64,000 nucleotides of DNA from Nocardia ninae NBRC 108245. Lineage in GTDB: Bacteria > Actinomycetota > Actinomycetes > Mycobacteriales > Mycobacteriaceae. Below the pieces are notes generated by a model. It was not told where the DNA came from, did no database searches, and saw nothing but the letters and a program-made list of their open reading frames with translations. The position numbers were made by a program, and so were the translations under genes. Numbering within the stretch: the stretch's first letter is position 1; each line of letters begins with the position of its first letter. Location: assembly GCF_007990755.1 (NCBI RefSeq), contig NZ_BJXA01000021.1, positions 59,721 to 123,720 of the forward strand, given 5' to 3'. Below, piece after piece: positions 38,109 to 46,495 of the stretch.

Positions 38109-38552
38109 ATGTCTCTAACAGTCTGGCAGGACCAGGACGTCGATCAGTTTCGTGAAGTAGCAAGCAGGCTCGCCTCGGTGATCCAGAGCAGCGTGGATCG
38201 TTCGGGTGCGCTGAGCCAACTCACCGATGCGGTGGAAAGCGGGGACGCGTTCACCGACCTGTTGATCGAATTCGCCGGTCGCTGGTTCCACGAGACCGGC
38301 GGGCAGTCGGTGTTGATCGGTCCGGAATTGTTCTGGCTGCTCTCGGAACCGAACCTGCGCAAAGGCATCAGCAGTGCGCTGCGCGGCCCGGAAGCCGCGC
38401 CCGATCTGGAGTACTCGGTGAGCAGGCGCAGTCGAAAACTGTTGCTCATCTGTGTTTTCGAGACATTGGCGCAGAACCAGTGGCTGGCGGGCAACATCGG
38501 GGAGCACGTCGGCATGAACGGCATGAATGGAAGTGTCAACGGAATAGGGTGA
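38109..38552 (+). CDS. Protein of unknown function with NG-rich C-terminus
   Basis: A 147-residue protein I do not recognise. ATG 38109 has GGAG about ten bases upstream. The body is mostly helical by inspection (VDQFREVASRLASVIQSSVD; DAFTDLLIEFAGRWFHETGG; SRKLLLICVFETLAQNQW), with no signal peptide or clear membrane segment. The C-terminus ends GMNGMNGSVNGIG, an NG-rich tail like that of the preceding DUF2637 protein. The 61-base gap and matching tails suggest the two act together. Confidence 0.6.
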   Translation: MSLTVWQDQDVDQFREVASRLASVIQSSVDRSGALSQLTDAVESGDAFTDLLIEFAGRWFHETGGQSVLIGPELFWLLSEPNLRKGISSALRGPEAAPDLEYSVSRRSRKLLLICVFETLAQNQWLAGNIGEHVGMNGMNGSVNGIG

Positions 38553-38665
38553 TCGGCACCTCGCGGACCCGCGGCGACCGATTAAGTTCACGGCGTTTCT
38601 AACTCTCCCCTCGGCACCCTCGCCACCGATAGCGTCGAGGTTTGCCGAGTGTTGAGGAGAGTGCC

Positions 38666-38716
38666 GTGTCCGAGGTGGGCCTGCGGCGGCGTGGACCGTC
38701 ACCGAGCGCCGCGTGA
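38666..38716 (+). CDS. Short upstream ORF coupled to the taurine-type ABC operon
   Basis: A 16-codon frame, GTG 38666 to TGA 38716, reading MSEVGLRRRGPSPSAA. GAGGAG lies six bases before the start, and the TGA overlaps the GTG start of the permease gene (GTGA at 38713-38716). This spacing and overlap make translational coupling plausible. It contains no Cys codon, unlike known cysteine-responsive upstream ORFs of mycobacteria. Not confirmed as translated. Confidence 0.45.
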   Translation: MSEVGLRRRGPSPSAA

Positions 38717-39600
38717 CCGCGATCAGCACCCCGGACACCCAGCCGGTCCAGGCGGACAAGCCTGCCGTCGCACCGCGGCGATCGCGCGACTATCGCCGTC
38801 TGCTGGCTCCGGCGCTGACGCGGGTCGCGGCGCTGGCGCTCGTGCTCGGGCTGTGGGCAGCGATCACCGCGGCCGGATTGGTCGATCCGCTGTATCTGCC
38901 GTCGCCGCGGGCGGTGTGGGAAGCGTTCATCCGGGCCAACTCTCGGCATCCGATCGCGCCAGGTGTGGAACGCACGGTGATCGGCGAGCAGAACTACTAC
39001 CTCTGGGAGCATCTGCTCGCCAGCTTGCAGCGGATCGCCGCCGGTGTCGGTATCGCGATCGTGGTCGGGCCGCCGGTCGGTTTCGTGATGGGGATGCTCA
39101 CCCCGGTGCGGCTGGTCACCGAGCCGATCCTGAACTTCCTGCGGTCGCTGCCGCCACTGGGCTATATCGGGCTGTTGATCGTCTGGTTCGGCATCGGTGA
39201 TCTGTCGAAGGTCTGGCTGCTGTTCCTCGCCGCGTTCCCGCCGATCGCCATCGCGACGCTGAGCGGTGTCACGGGCGTCAAACAGGACTATCTCAATGCC
39301 GCCCGCTCGCTGGGTGCCGGTCGCGCCCAGGTCATCTCGCGCGTGGTGCTGCCCGCGACGCTGCCCGAGGTGATCGGCGGCATCCGGATCGCCACCGCGT
39401 TCGCCTGGACCACCGTGGTCGCCGCGGAGCTCAACAACGGCATTCCCGGCATCGGCGGCCTCGCGTATATCGCGGGCACACAGCTGAATACACCGCTGAC
39501 CATCGCGTGCATCGTCGTGATCGGCTGCGCGGCGCTCGTACTCGACTCGGTCATCAAATTTCTTGGTACCAAAGCAGTTCCGTGGAAAGGCAAAGCATGA
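38713..39600 (+). CDS. tauC: ABC transporter permease, taurine/sulfonate type
   Basis: A 295-residue membrane subunit of the nitrate/taurine/sulfonate importer group. About six helices are seen; the EAA loop that contacts the ATPase is LNAARSLGAGRAQVISRVVLPATLPEVIGG, split at the conserved glycine, and EPILNFLRSLPPLGYIGLLIVWFG is the conserved core. Start GTG 38713 overlaps the stop of the short upstream ORF. The end overlaps the binding-protein gene by ATGA. Order permease-binding protein-ATPase. Confidence 0.88.
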   Translation: MTAISTPDTQPVQADKPAVAPRRSRDYRRLLAPALTRVAALALVLGLWAAITAAGLVDPLYLPSPRAVWEAFIRANSRHPIAPGVERTVIGEQNYYLWEHLLASLQRIAAGVGIAIVVGPPVGFVMGMLTPVRLVTEPILNFLRSLPPLGYIGLLIVWFGIGDLSKVWLLFLAAFPPIAIATLSGVTGVKQDYLNAARSLGAGRAQVISRVVLPATLPEVIGGIRIATAFAWTTVVAAELNNGIPGIGGLAYIAGTQLNTPLTIACIVVIGCAALVLDSVIKFLGTKAVPWKGKA

Positions 39601-40664
39601 ATGCCACAGTCCGTCGCATGGTCACGACCGGCCTCGCCGTGGCTGCCCTCGTTGCGACGACCGCCGGGTGCGTCGAGTCCGGCCGCGGCGACACCGGAGT
39701 CGATGGGGCGCAGGCGGGTTGTCCGTTCGCCGTGGATGCCGACGTCACCACGCAGGCGCGGATCGGTTTCCAAGCCATCCCCAATGCCGATCTGCTCGTG
39801 AAGGATCGCGGTCTGCTGGCCGCCTGCCTGCCGAACGCGAAAGTCACCTGGAGCCAGTTCTCCTCCGGGGCCGATGTGGTCCAGGCGTTCGGTGCCGGCA
39901 GCCTCGACATCGGCACCATGGGGTCGAGCCCGGCGACCAAGGCGCTGTCCGCGCCGTTGCGCCTGCCGGTGCGGGTGCTGTGGATCCACGATGTGATCGG
40001 CAAATCGGAATCGCTGGTCGCCAAGGACAAGTCGATCAGCACGCTGGCCGGGCTGCGCGGTAAGCGCATCGCAACACCGTTCGGCAGCACCGCGCACTAC
40101 AGTCTGCTTGCCGCACTCGGCAAGGCCGGACTGGCCGCTGACGTGCAGGTGATCAACATGGCGCCCGATGCGATTCCCGGTGCCTGGAACGGCGATCAGA
40201 TCGACGCCGCCTGGGTGTGGGATCCGACGCTGTCGAAGCTCATCGAGGCCGGCGGTCATCTCGTCACGTCCAGCGCCGATACCGCGGCCGCGGGCGCGCC
40301 GACCTTCGATCTGGCGGTCGCTAGCACGAAGTTCCTCGACGAGAACGCGCGATTCGCGGTGGTGTGGGCGAAACTGCAGGACTACGCGGTGACGCAGTTG
40401 CGGAGTAAGCCGGAGGACGCGGCCGTGTCGATCGGCGCACAGCTCGGCATCGCACCCACGCTGGTCGGGCCGCAGCTGGCCGGATACACCTACCTCGGCG
40501 CGGCCGAGCAGGCCGACGGGAAATACCTGGGCGGCGGATTCGCCGCCGATCTGCGTAAGACCGCCGAATTCCTGTTGAGTCAGGGCGGTATCGACTCGGT
40601 CGGCGACGAAACCGCCTACCGCACCGGAATTTATGCTGACGCGGCGAAGGGTGCGTCCTCGTGA
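39597..40664 (+). CDS. tauA: ABC transporter substrate-binding lipoprotein, TauA-like
   Basis: A 355-residue periplasmic-binding-type lipoprotein. The N-terminus TGLAVAALVATTAGC contains a lipobox (TTAGC). The sequence IGFQAIPNADLLVKDRGLL, WSQFSSGADVVQAFGAGSLDIG, MGSSPATKAL and WIHDVIGKSESLV closely resembles taurine-binding TauA, so an aliphatic sulfonate is the most likely ligand. No tauD dioxygenase is next to it, so the use of the substrate is open. Start ATG 39597 overlaps the permease stop; the end overlaps the ATPase start by GTGA. Confidence 0.9.
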   Translation: MNATVRRMVTTGLAVAALVATTAGCVESGRGDTGVDGAQAGCPFAVDADVTTQARIGFQAIPNADLLVKDRGLLAACLPNAKVTWSQFSSGADVVQAFGAGSLDIGTMGSSPATKALSAPLRLPVRVLWIHDVIGKSESLVAKDKSISTLAGLRGKRIATPFGSTAHYSLLAALGKAGLAADVQVINMAPDAIPGAWNGDQIDAAWVWDPTLSKLIEAGGHLVTSSADTAAAGAPTFDLAVASTKFLDENARFAVVWAKLQDYAVTQLRSKPEDAAVSIGAQLGIAPTLVGPQLAGYTYLGAAEQADGKYLGGGFAADLRKTAEFLLSQGGIDSVGDETAYRTGIYADAAKGASS

Positions 40665-41419
40665 CCGCGCCGGATGAGCACCGGGTCGTCCTCACCGGCG
40701 TGAGCAAGAGCTACCCAGGTGACGACGGTCCGACGCAGGTGCTCGCACCGACCGACCTGACCATCGAGAGCGGCGAATTCGTCTGCGTCGTAGGGCCTTC
40801 CGGCTGCGGCAAGTCGACCCTGCTGAACCTCCTCGCCGGATTCCTGGAGCCGACCGAAGGCACAGTACGGGTCGGCGGCCACCCGGTCACCGGCCCCTCG
40901 CCCGACCGCGGCGTCGTCTTCCAGCAGCCCAACCTCTACCCCTGGCTGTCAGTCCGTCAGAACGTCGAATTCGGCCCTAAAGTCCGTGGCGTTCCCCGCG
41001 ATGAGCGCCGCACCGAAGCCGAACGCATGCTCACCCTCGTCGGCCTCGACCACCTCGGCAACCGCCGCCCCTACGAACTCTCGGGCGGCCAGCAGCAACG
41101 CGCCCAAATCGCCCGCGTCCTGGTCAACGATCCCCAAATTATCCTGATGGACGAACCTTTCGGCGCTCTGGACGCTCTGACCCGCGAAAACCTCCAGGAC
41201 GAACTCCGGACCCTCTGGCGCGACCGCCGAAAAACCGTCCTCTTCGTCACCCACAGCATCGATGAGGCCCTCCTGCTCGGCACCCGAGTCCTCGTCATGG
41301 GCACCCGCCCCGGCCGCATCATCTACGACCACCCCACCCCCACCCAATCCCGCACCCACCCCGCTTTCACCCACATGCGCGACGAAGTCTCCGCCCACAT
41401 CTACGCCGCCCACGCATAG
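40661..41419 (+). CDS. tauB: ABC transporter ATPase, taurine/sulfonate type
   Basis: A 252-residue ATP-binding subunit that energises the importer encoded by the two preceding genes. Walker A is VGPSGCGKSTLLNLL, the Q-loop region VFQQPNLYPWLSV, the signature LSGGQQQRAQIARVL, Walker B IILMDEPFGALDALT, and the switch His in LFVTHSIDEALLL. GTG 40661 overlaps the tauA stop. The 3' half (from about 41000) is unusually C-rich with few G on the coding strand compared with the 5' half. Confidence 0.92.
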   Translation: MTAPDEHRVVLTGVSKSYPGDDGPTQVLAPTDLTIESGEFVCVVGPSGCGKSTLLNLLAGFLEPTEGTVRVGGHPVTGPSPDRGVVFQQPNLYPWLSVRQNVEFGPKVRGVPRDERRTEAERMLTLVGLDHLGNRRPYELSGGQQQRAQIARVLVNDPQIILMDEPFGALDALTRENLQDELRTLWRDRRKTVLFVTHSIDEALLLGTRVLVMGTRPGRIIYDHPTPTQSRTHPAFTHMRDEVSAHIYAAHA

Positions 41420-41431
41420 CAGGGCACTACG

Positions 41432-41806
41432 TCACGCGGCGAGAATCGCGACCTCGTACTTCTGGCACCACGTGTCATGGGTGACGAGCGTCAGACCTTC
41501 ACATTGCGCCTGCGCCACCAACATTCGGTCGAATGGATCGCGGTGGATCAATGGCAGCCGACCGGCCAGCGTCGCATGCTCGGCGCTGATGGGCAGCGGA
41601 AGGAACCCGCTGCCCATGACGTGCTCGGGCAGGTCGATCGGCCCGGTCAGTTTGCCCAGGGCCTGTTTGATGGCGACTTCCCACACCGTCGCCGCGCTGA
41701 CGTAGATATCCGGATCGTGTTCGATCCGTTCTTTGAGATCATCGGACAGCGCGGGATCGTCGGTGAGCCACCACACGATCACGTGGGTGTCCAGCAGGAG
41801 TCTCAT
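41432..41806 (-). CDS. PIN-domain toxin (VapC-like)
   Basis: A 124-residue PIN ribonuclease toxin. The acidic catalytic residues are Asp6 (LLLDTHVIVWW), Glu43 (AATVWEVAIK), Asp90/Asp93 (LIHRDPFDRMLVAQAQ) and Asp111 (LVTHDTWCQKY). Toxins of this type cut specific RNAs; the target is unknown. The start ATG overlaps the antitoxin stop (ATGA), so the pair is translated together. It is convergent with tauB. Confidence 0.93.
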   Translation of the reverse strand: MRLLLDTHVIVWWLTDDPALSDDLKERIEHDPDIYVSAATVWEVAIKQALGKLTGPIDLPEHVMGSGFLPLPISAEHATLAGRLPLIHRDPFDRMLVAQAQCEGLTLVTHDTWCQKYEVAILAA

Positions 41807-42060
41807 GCCGTCGTGCCGAAGTCGTCGGCGATCTGTGCGTTGGTCGCGTCGGAATCCCAGTCGGCAGCGAGCGCGAGTCGCCCCCGGAGCGAGCCCCGGC
41901 CGACCCGGTTGACCCGCCGGACCAGCGGGACCACTTTCGCGACGGGGTGACCGGCACGACTGATGACGATCTCCTCGCCGTGTTCGACCCGCTCGATGAT
42001 GCGCGACAGATTCGTCTTCGCCTCGTGGATATTGAATTGCTCAGCTGCGCTGCCCGACAT
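41803..42060 (-). CDS. Phd/YefM-type antitoxin
   Basis: An 85-residue antitoxin partner of the PIN toxin. FNIHEAKTNLSRIIERVEHGEEIVISRAGHPVAKVVPL is the Phd/YefM-type DNA-binding fold; the C-terminal GRGSLRGRLALAADWDSD segment likely wraps the toxin. AAGGAGGTGG gives a strong ribosome-binding site, and a palindrome at the promoter is the likely site of autoregulation. Confidence 0.92.
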   Translation of the reverse strand: MSGSAAEQFNIHEAKTNLSRIIERVEHGEEIVISRAGHPVAKVVPLVRRVNRVGRGSLRGRLALAADWDSDATNAQIADDFGTTA

Positions 42061-42070
42061 GGTCCACCTC

Positions 42071-42109
42071 CTTAGCTAAGAGGTTAGTCCTGCAAGGTCC
42101 TGAGTGCAA
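42071..42109 (-). promoter_or_regulatory. Promoter and operator of the toxin-antitoxin pair
   Basis: On the minus strand, TTGCAC (42104-42109) and TAACCT (42081-42086) form -35 and -10 elements with a 17-base spacer. The perfect 10-bp palindrome CTTAGCTAAG (42071-42080) lies at the expected transcription start and overlaps the ribosome-binding site. This fits repression by the antitoxin complex. Confidence 0.65.
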
Positions 42110-42185
42110 CGGACTTGCAGTAACCACGGCCTGAGCGGGGCTTGGCGACGCAGCGGGTCGTCGTGGGCGATGAGGCTGGTGGAGC

Positions 42186-43109
42186 TCACGCGGGTCGACT
42201 CTGCACCGGGGAGACGTCTACCGAGACGGTGATGGTGCTGTGTTTGGCGTCGGTGTAGATGATGCCGCGTAGTGGGGGGACGTCGGCGTAGTCGCGGCCC
42301 CAGGCGACGGTGACGTAGCGCTCGTCGCCGAATTGGTTGTTGGTGGGGTCGAGGTCGATCCAGTGGCCGGTTCGGTCGTGCTCGTCGGTGCCGGGGACCC
42401 AGACGGCGGCCCAGGCGTGGGTGGCGTCGGCGCCGATCATGCGGTCACGGCCGGGGGGTGGGTCGGTGGCCAGATAGCCGGAGACGTAGCGGCCGGCCAG
42501 GCCATGGGAACGCAAGCAGGCCAGGGCTGTTCGGGCGAAGTCCTGGCAGACGCCGGCGCGGGCGGCGAAGACGTCGGCGACTTTGGTGGAGACGGTGGTC
42601 GAGCCGGACTGATAGGTGAAGTCGGCGTGGATGCGGCTGGTGAGTTCGGCCACCGCGTCGAGCAGCGGGCGGCCGGGGGTGAGTGATTCGGCCGCGTAAG
42701 CCCTTACCTCGCTGGTGATTTCGGGCGGGTACAGATCGAGGGTGAACTCCACGGCGAGCGGACCTGTCGCACCGGTCGGGCGGGCCAGTTCCCACGGGCG
42801 GCCCGCCGGACCGTCCGCGGCGTGGTCGCGGTGCTCGACTTCGACCAGCGAGTCACCGGTGACCACCAGGGTGCGATGGGGGGCGGTCACGTGGAAGTAA
42901 GAGGTGTTGTTGCCGTACACATCCGGGCCGATCGACTGGTCCGAGGGCGCCGGGTCGATCGAGATATCGTGCGAAATCAGCTTCTGCCCGGGGAATTCGC
43001 GCGGCGTCAGGTAGGCACGCCCGTAGGAACTGGCGACCTCGTCGGAGTAGCAGTACGTGGTGCGGTGTGCGACCCGGTAGCGCCGGACCGAACCGTCGCG
43101 GTCGATCAT
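42186..43109 (-). CDS. Transglutaminase-like cysteine protease family protein
   Basis: A 307-residue protein with the bacterial transglutaminase N-terminal domain (YRVAHRTTYCYSDEVASSYGRAYLTPRE) and core domain. The triad is Cys in RAGVCQDFARTALACLRSHG, His in DATHAWAAVWVPG and Asp in WIDLDPTNNQF. These are normally peptidase-like enzymes and are widely encoded beside ATP-grasp/alpha-E genes; here it overlaps the upstream fused ATP-grasp gene by ATGA, so both belong to one operon. Equivalent to Rv2409c of M. tuberculosis by family. Confidence 0.92.
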   Translation of the reverse strand: MIDRDGSVRRYRVAHRTTYCYSDEVASSYGRAYLTPREFPGQKLISHDISIDPAPSDQSIGPDVYGNNTSYFHVTAPHRTLVVTGDSLVEVEHRDHAADGPAGRPWELARPTGATGPLAVEFTLDLYPPEITSEVRAYAAESLTPGRPLLDAVAELTSRIHADFTYQSGSTTVSTKVADVFAARAGVCQDFARTALACLRSHGLAGRYVSGYLATDPPPGRDRMIGADATHAWAAVWVPGTDEHDRTGHWIDLDPTNNQFGDERYVTVAWGRDYADVPPLRGIIYTDAKHSTITVSVDVSPVQSRPA

Positions 43110-46096
43110 CCGACCACCCGCGTGCTGCCCCACAGCGGCTGGAAGCCCGCGGGCAGCGACAGTGTCGAGGTCTCGAACGAGTCGGACAGCTTGCGCAGCC
43201 GCAGATGCACGCCCTCCAGCAGCTCGAGCAGTTCGGTGCGTATGCCGTCGTCGTCGGTGACGTCGAGATCGTCCGGGTCGACCCGGCGCAGCATGCGTTG
43301 CGCGTCGGCCAGCAGGCGTTGCGGCCGAGACGATCCCGAGGCACCGGGCAGGGTTTGCAGGTCGGCCTCGAGCCGATCCAGCTGGTAGGCCAGCGAGCGT
43401 GGATTGGCGGTATCGAAGAGCAGCAGTCCGGCGACTGCGGAGATACGCACCGAATCACCGTGGCGCCGACGGTAACTCACCTGCGACTCGGCGGCTCGCA
43501 GCACCGACGTGGTGACCACCCGTTCGGCCTCGTCCGGAAACTCCTGCGTCAGTGCGGCCGACATCAGCGCGGTGAGCGCGAGCCCGCGCTCGATCCGTTT
43601 GCCGATATCCATGACGTACCAACCGGAGTCGCGCACCAGCGATTCGGCGCCGATGCCGGACAGTGACAGCAGCGCGGCCAGGGTCAGCGAGTGCACCGCC
43701 GACAACGCGGCCTCGCGGTCGCCCTGGGTGCTCCGGTACTCCGTGAGCGCGCGATCCACGGCGCTCAGAATCATCCACGTGTCGGCGGACAGCTGATCGC
43801 GCACGGCGCGGGCGGCGTTCTCGTAGCGATCGATGGCGAAGGCCAGCGAACCGGGCAGCTCGCGGTCGATTGTCAACGCCGCCAAGTATTCGTAGCCCTC
43901 CCGGGAGGCTCCGGCTGTCGGCGGCGGACCCAACGACCCGGGTACCGGTATACCTTGCTGCTCCGCCGCATTCGCCGCGGCGACGATCGCCCGCTGCAAC
44001 ACTCCCGGCCGGATCGGCACCTGTGTTTCGTCGGCGATATCCGTGCCCGCGTCATCCACGGTGTGGGGCTCCGCCGAATCAGGTTCGCTGCCAGCCGAAG
44101 TCGGTGCAGCTTCGTCGTCCACGGACTGCGCTTGCGGCTGCCCGCCAGCAGAGCTCGACTGCGCCTGGGTAGCGCTTACCGCCTTGTCATTGGTAGCCGA
44201 GTGCGCGGCGACCTGAAAATCAGGCGAACCCTGCTCTGCCGCAGCACTATCAGCGTCCTCGTCGGCGGCCCCCTCGCCCAGCAGCACCGCCGGAGCGGCG
44301 GTAGAGGTGGCGCGAGCCAGCGCCGCCATCAACACCGGCATCGCCTCGGCCCCCTCCAACCACGGCCGGTAGCGGAAGTCCTGATATCGGTCGTGTGTGG
44401 CCATGAGCAGCCGGGCGGCGGACTCGGCCCGCTCCCCGTACCGCCCCATCCAGAACAGATCGTTGAGCACACGCGGAGAACTGACCGCCGCCACCACCGG
44501 GGCAGCACGCCGCTCACGTTCCTCGTGCGGGGCCTCGGTACCGACCGCGGGCACCGGAGTCGGCGCCGCCCTGACCCAAATGTCCTTGGCGGCAACCCTG
44601 ATCACCGCGCGATCGGGCAGCGTGCGCTGATGCAGTCGTCCCAGGCCACCCGCCATCGCGGTGTACCCGCTGCGGCGCGCCATCGAGAACAGCCGCATGC
44701 CGACCGGCGCCGGCGCCAAGCCACCGTAACCCTCGACCGCGGGCGCCACCGAGAACTGCGCGGGTTCTTGGCCGACCCACTGCCAACCGGTTTCCTCGAT
44801 CCGGTCGCGCAGATCGGCGCGCTGCCGAGTCGACAATTCCGGCCCGAAGAGTGTGGCACCGTCGACTGCGGACCGAATGATCAGCCGGTGCAGGTTCTTG
44901 ATCAGCTGGGCGCGTTCCTTATCGTCACCGCCCCAATAGGTCGGCGCGCTCTCCAATTGCAGGTCTTCCCCCAGCAGCGCCCGGGACAGGCGCGGCAGGA
45001 ACCCGGTGAGCGCCGGATTCTCCAGCAGCCCGCTGCCCAGCGTGTTCACCACGGTGACCGCGCCCCTGCGCAATACCTCGACCAGCCCGACCACCCCGAG
45101 GCGCGAATCCGGCCGCAGATCAAGCGGATCGGCGAACTCCGCGTCCACCCGGCGCAGCACCACATCGACCCGGCGCAGCGTGCCGAGCGAGCGCATCCAC
45201 AGCGCACCGTCGCGCACCACCAGGTCCGCGCTCTCCACCAGGGCGAAGCCGAGCATCGACGCGAGATTGGCCTGATCGAACGCGGTCGCGGAGTGCACGC
45301 CGGGACTCAGCACCACCACGAAGGGATCGTCGGCCTCCCCCTGCGCCGATTCGATCAGCATCAACCGCATCGCCCGGGCGAACGGCGTCAGCGGGCGCGG
45401 ATTGGAGTGCTCGAACGCCTCCGGGATCGCGGTGGACACCACCCGCCGATCGGCCAGCGCGTACCCCGCGCCGGACGGGGCCTGCGCCCAGTCGGCACTC
45501 ACCCGGAACTGCCCGTCGCTCCAGCGGCTGATATCGCAGGCGTGCAGGAACAGCTGATGCCGCCCAGGCACCGTAATGCCATGGGCGGCACGGACATAGC
45601 CGCGGTAACCGAAGATCACCTCGGGCGGCAGCAGCCCGCCGGTGAGCGTGCGGCGCGGCCCGTAGACATCGGTGAGCACCTCATCGAGCACCCGCGAGCG
45701 CTGCACCAGGCCCGCCTCCAACCGGGTCCAGTCGTCCGCGGAGATCAGCAGCGGGATCGGATCGAGCCGCCACGGCGTCGCGACCGCCTGCTCCCCCGGA
45801 CCGAGCACCTCGGTGTAGGTGATGCCGTCGTCCTCGATCAGCCTGCGCACCCGGTTGTCCAGCCTGCCGAGGCCGGTGGTGCCGAGTTCGACGAAGTCGG
45901 CGGACAGCTCCGACCACATCCGGCGCACCTTGCCGTCCGTGTCGACCAGCTCGTCGTAGTAGCCCGCGGTGGGCCTGCCGCATTCGTCGTAAGGAGCGGT
46001 CTCGACGCCGCCGGTGCGGTACCGCGCGAACTGCTCGGCCACTTGCTCGCGCAGATCGGTCGCCGCATCCGTCTCCCGCAGAGCGTCCTCGCGCAT
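43106..46096 (-). CDS. Fused circularly permuted ATP-grasp and alpha-E protein
   Basis: A 996-residue fusion. Residues about 30-550 are a circularly permuted type-2 ATP-grasp (YDELVDTDGKVRRMWSEL; RSRVLDEVLTDVYGPRR; FGYRGYVRAAHGI; VVLSPGVHSATAFDQANLASM; GLLENPALTGFLPRL), a presumed amide/peptide ligase. From about residue 565 (LNDLFWMGRYGERAESAARLL) an alpha-E domain begins, interrupted at about 605-690 by an Ala/Ser/Asp/Gln-rich linker and resumed at IRPGVLQRAIVAAANAAEQQG. In M. tuberculosis the two parts are separate genes (Rv2411c and Rv2410c). Start ATG 46096 is inferred; the frame is open to 46240. It overlaps the transglutaminase gene by ATGA. The product made is unknown. Confidence 0.88.
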   Translation of the reverse strand: MREDALRETDAATDLREQVAEQFARYRTGGVETAPYDECGRPTAGYYDELVDTDGKVRRMWSELSADFVELGTTGLGRLDNRVRRLIEDDGITYTEVLGPGEQAVATPWRLDPIPLLISADDWTRLEAGLVQRSRVLDEVLTDVYGPRRTLTGGLLPPEVIFGYRGYVRAAHGITVPGRHQLFLHACDISRWSDGQFRVSADWAQAPSGAGYALADRRVVSTAIPEAFEHSNPRPLTPFARAMRLMLIESAQGEADDPFVVVLSPGVHSATAFDQANLASMLGFALVESADLVVRDGALWMRSLGTLRRVDVVLRRVDAEFADPLDLRPDSRLGVVGLVEVLRRGAVTVVNTLGSGLLENPALTGFLPRLSRALLGEDLQLESAPTYWGGDDKERAQLIKNLHRLIIRSAVDGATLFGPELSTRQRADLRDRIEETGWQWVGQEPAQFSVAPAVEGYGGLAPAPVGMRLFSMARRSGYTAMAGGLGRLHQRTLPDRAVIRVAAKDIWVRAAPTPVPAVGTEAPHEERERRAAPVVAAVSSPRVLNDLFWMGRYGERAESAARLLMATHDRYQDFRYRPWLEGAEAMPVLMAALARATSTAAPAVLLGEGAADEDADSAAAEQGSPDFQVAAHSATNDKAVSATQAQSSSAGGQPQAQSVDDEAAPTSAGSEPDSAEPHTVDDAGTDIADETQVPIRPGVLQRAIVAAANAAEQQGIPVPGSLGPPPTAGASREGYEYLAALTIDRELPGSLAFAIDRYENAARAVRDQLSADTWMILSAVDRALTEYRSTQGDREAALSAVHSLTLAALLSLSGIGAESLVRDSGWYVMDIGKRIERGLALTALMSAALTQEFPDEAERVVTTSVLRAAESQVSYRRRHGDSVRISAVAGLLLFDTANPRSLAYQLDRLEADLQTLPGASGSSRPQRLLADAQRMLRRVDPDDLDVTDDDGIRTELLELLEGVHLRLRKLSDSFETSTLSLPAGFQPLWGSTRVVG

Positions 46097-46495
46097 CGTC
46101 ACCGCGCCGACCTCACTTCCGCTGCCAGACGTGCCTAACGGTTCGCTGACCGATCCCTGGACGGTCCACCCCGCGTAAATCGAGCCTGCCTTGTGCGCCG
46201 CCGTCCAACGATTGTGTTGCCATTTTCGCACGTAGCTCACCGCGATCCAGCCGTATCGCGATGTGCCCGGTCACCTCGGAGCGCCGGTTGCGCGGTGATT
46301 GCGTGACCACCGCACCGAACGCACCCGGTTGCGCCACGCGATAGTCGCGGGTCGCCGAATCGACCGAGGGTCTCGACATAGGCTTGCAGCCCGGCTGCGC
46401 CACGCCCGGCCCGCGACACACATCGCCGACTTCCCCCAGCGTGCGACCCGGAAGTGGTAGACAAAGATAACGAACCGATCACGTCTGGAGGTCAC
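46097..46495. other. Divergent intergenic region without a supported gene
   Basis: Roughly 400 bases between the ATP-grasp gene and the small Cys-rich gene. It must hold both divergent promoters. Open frames across it show poor codon use and no family motifs, so I call no gene here. Confidence 0.5.

Noticed and set aside
40949-41413. 154-residue minus-strand frame rich in Gly, Val and Asp across tauB
   Set aside because: Composition is what the C-rich sense strand of tauB gives in antisense; no start signal.
46097-46240. 48-codon N-terminal extension of the ATP-grasp fusion
   Set aside because: The extra segment has no similarity to the family and no ribosome-binding site ahead of 46240.
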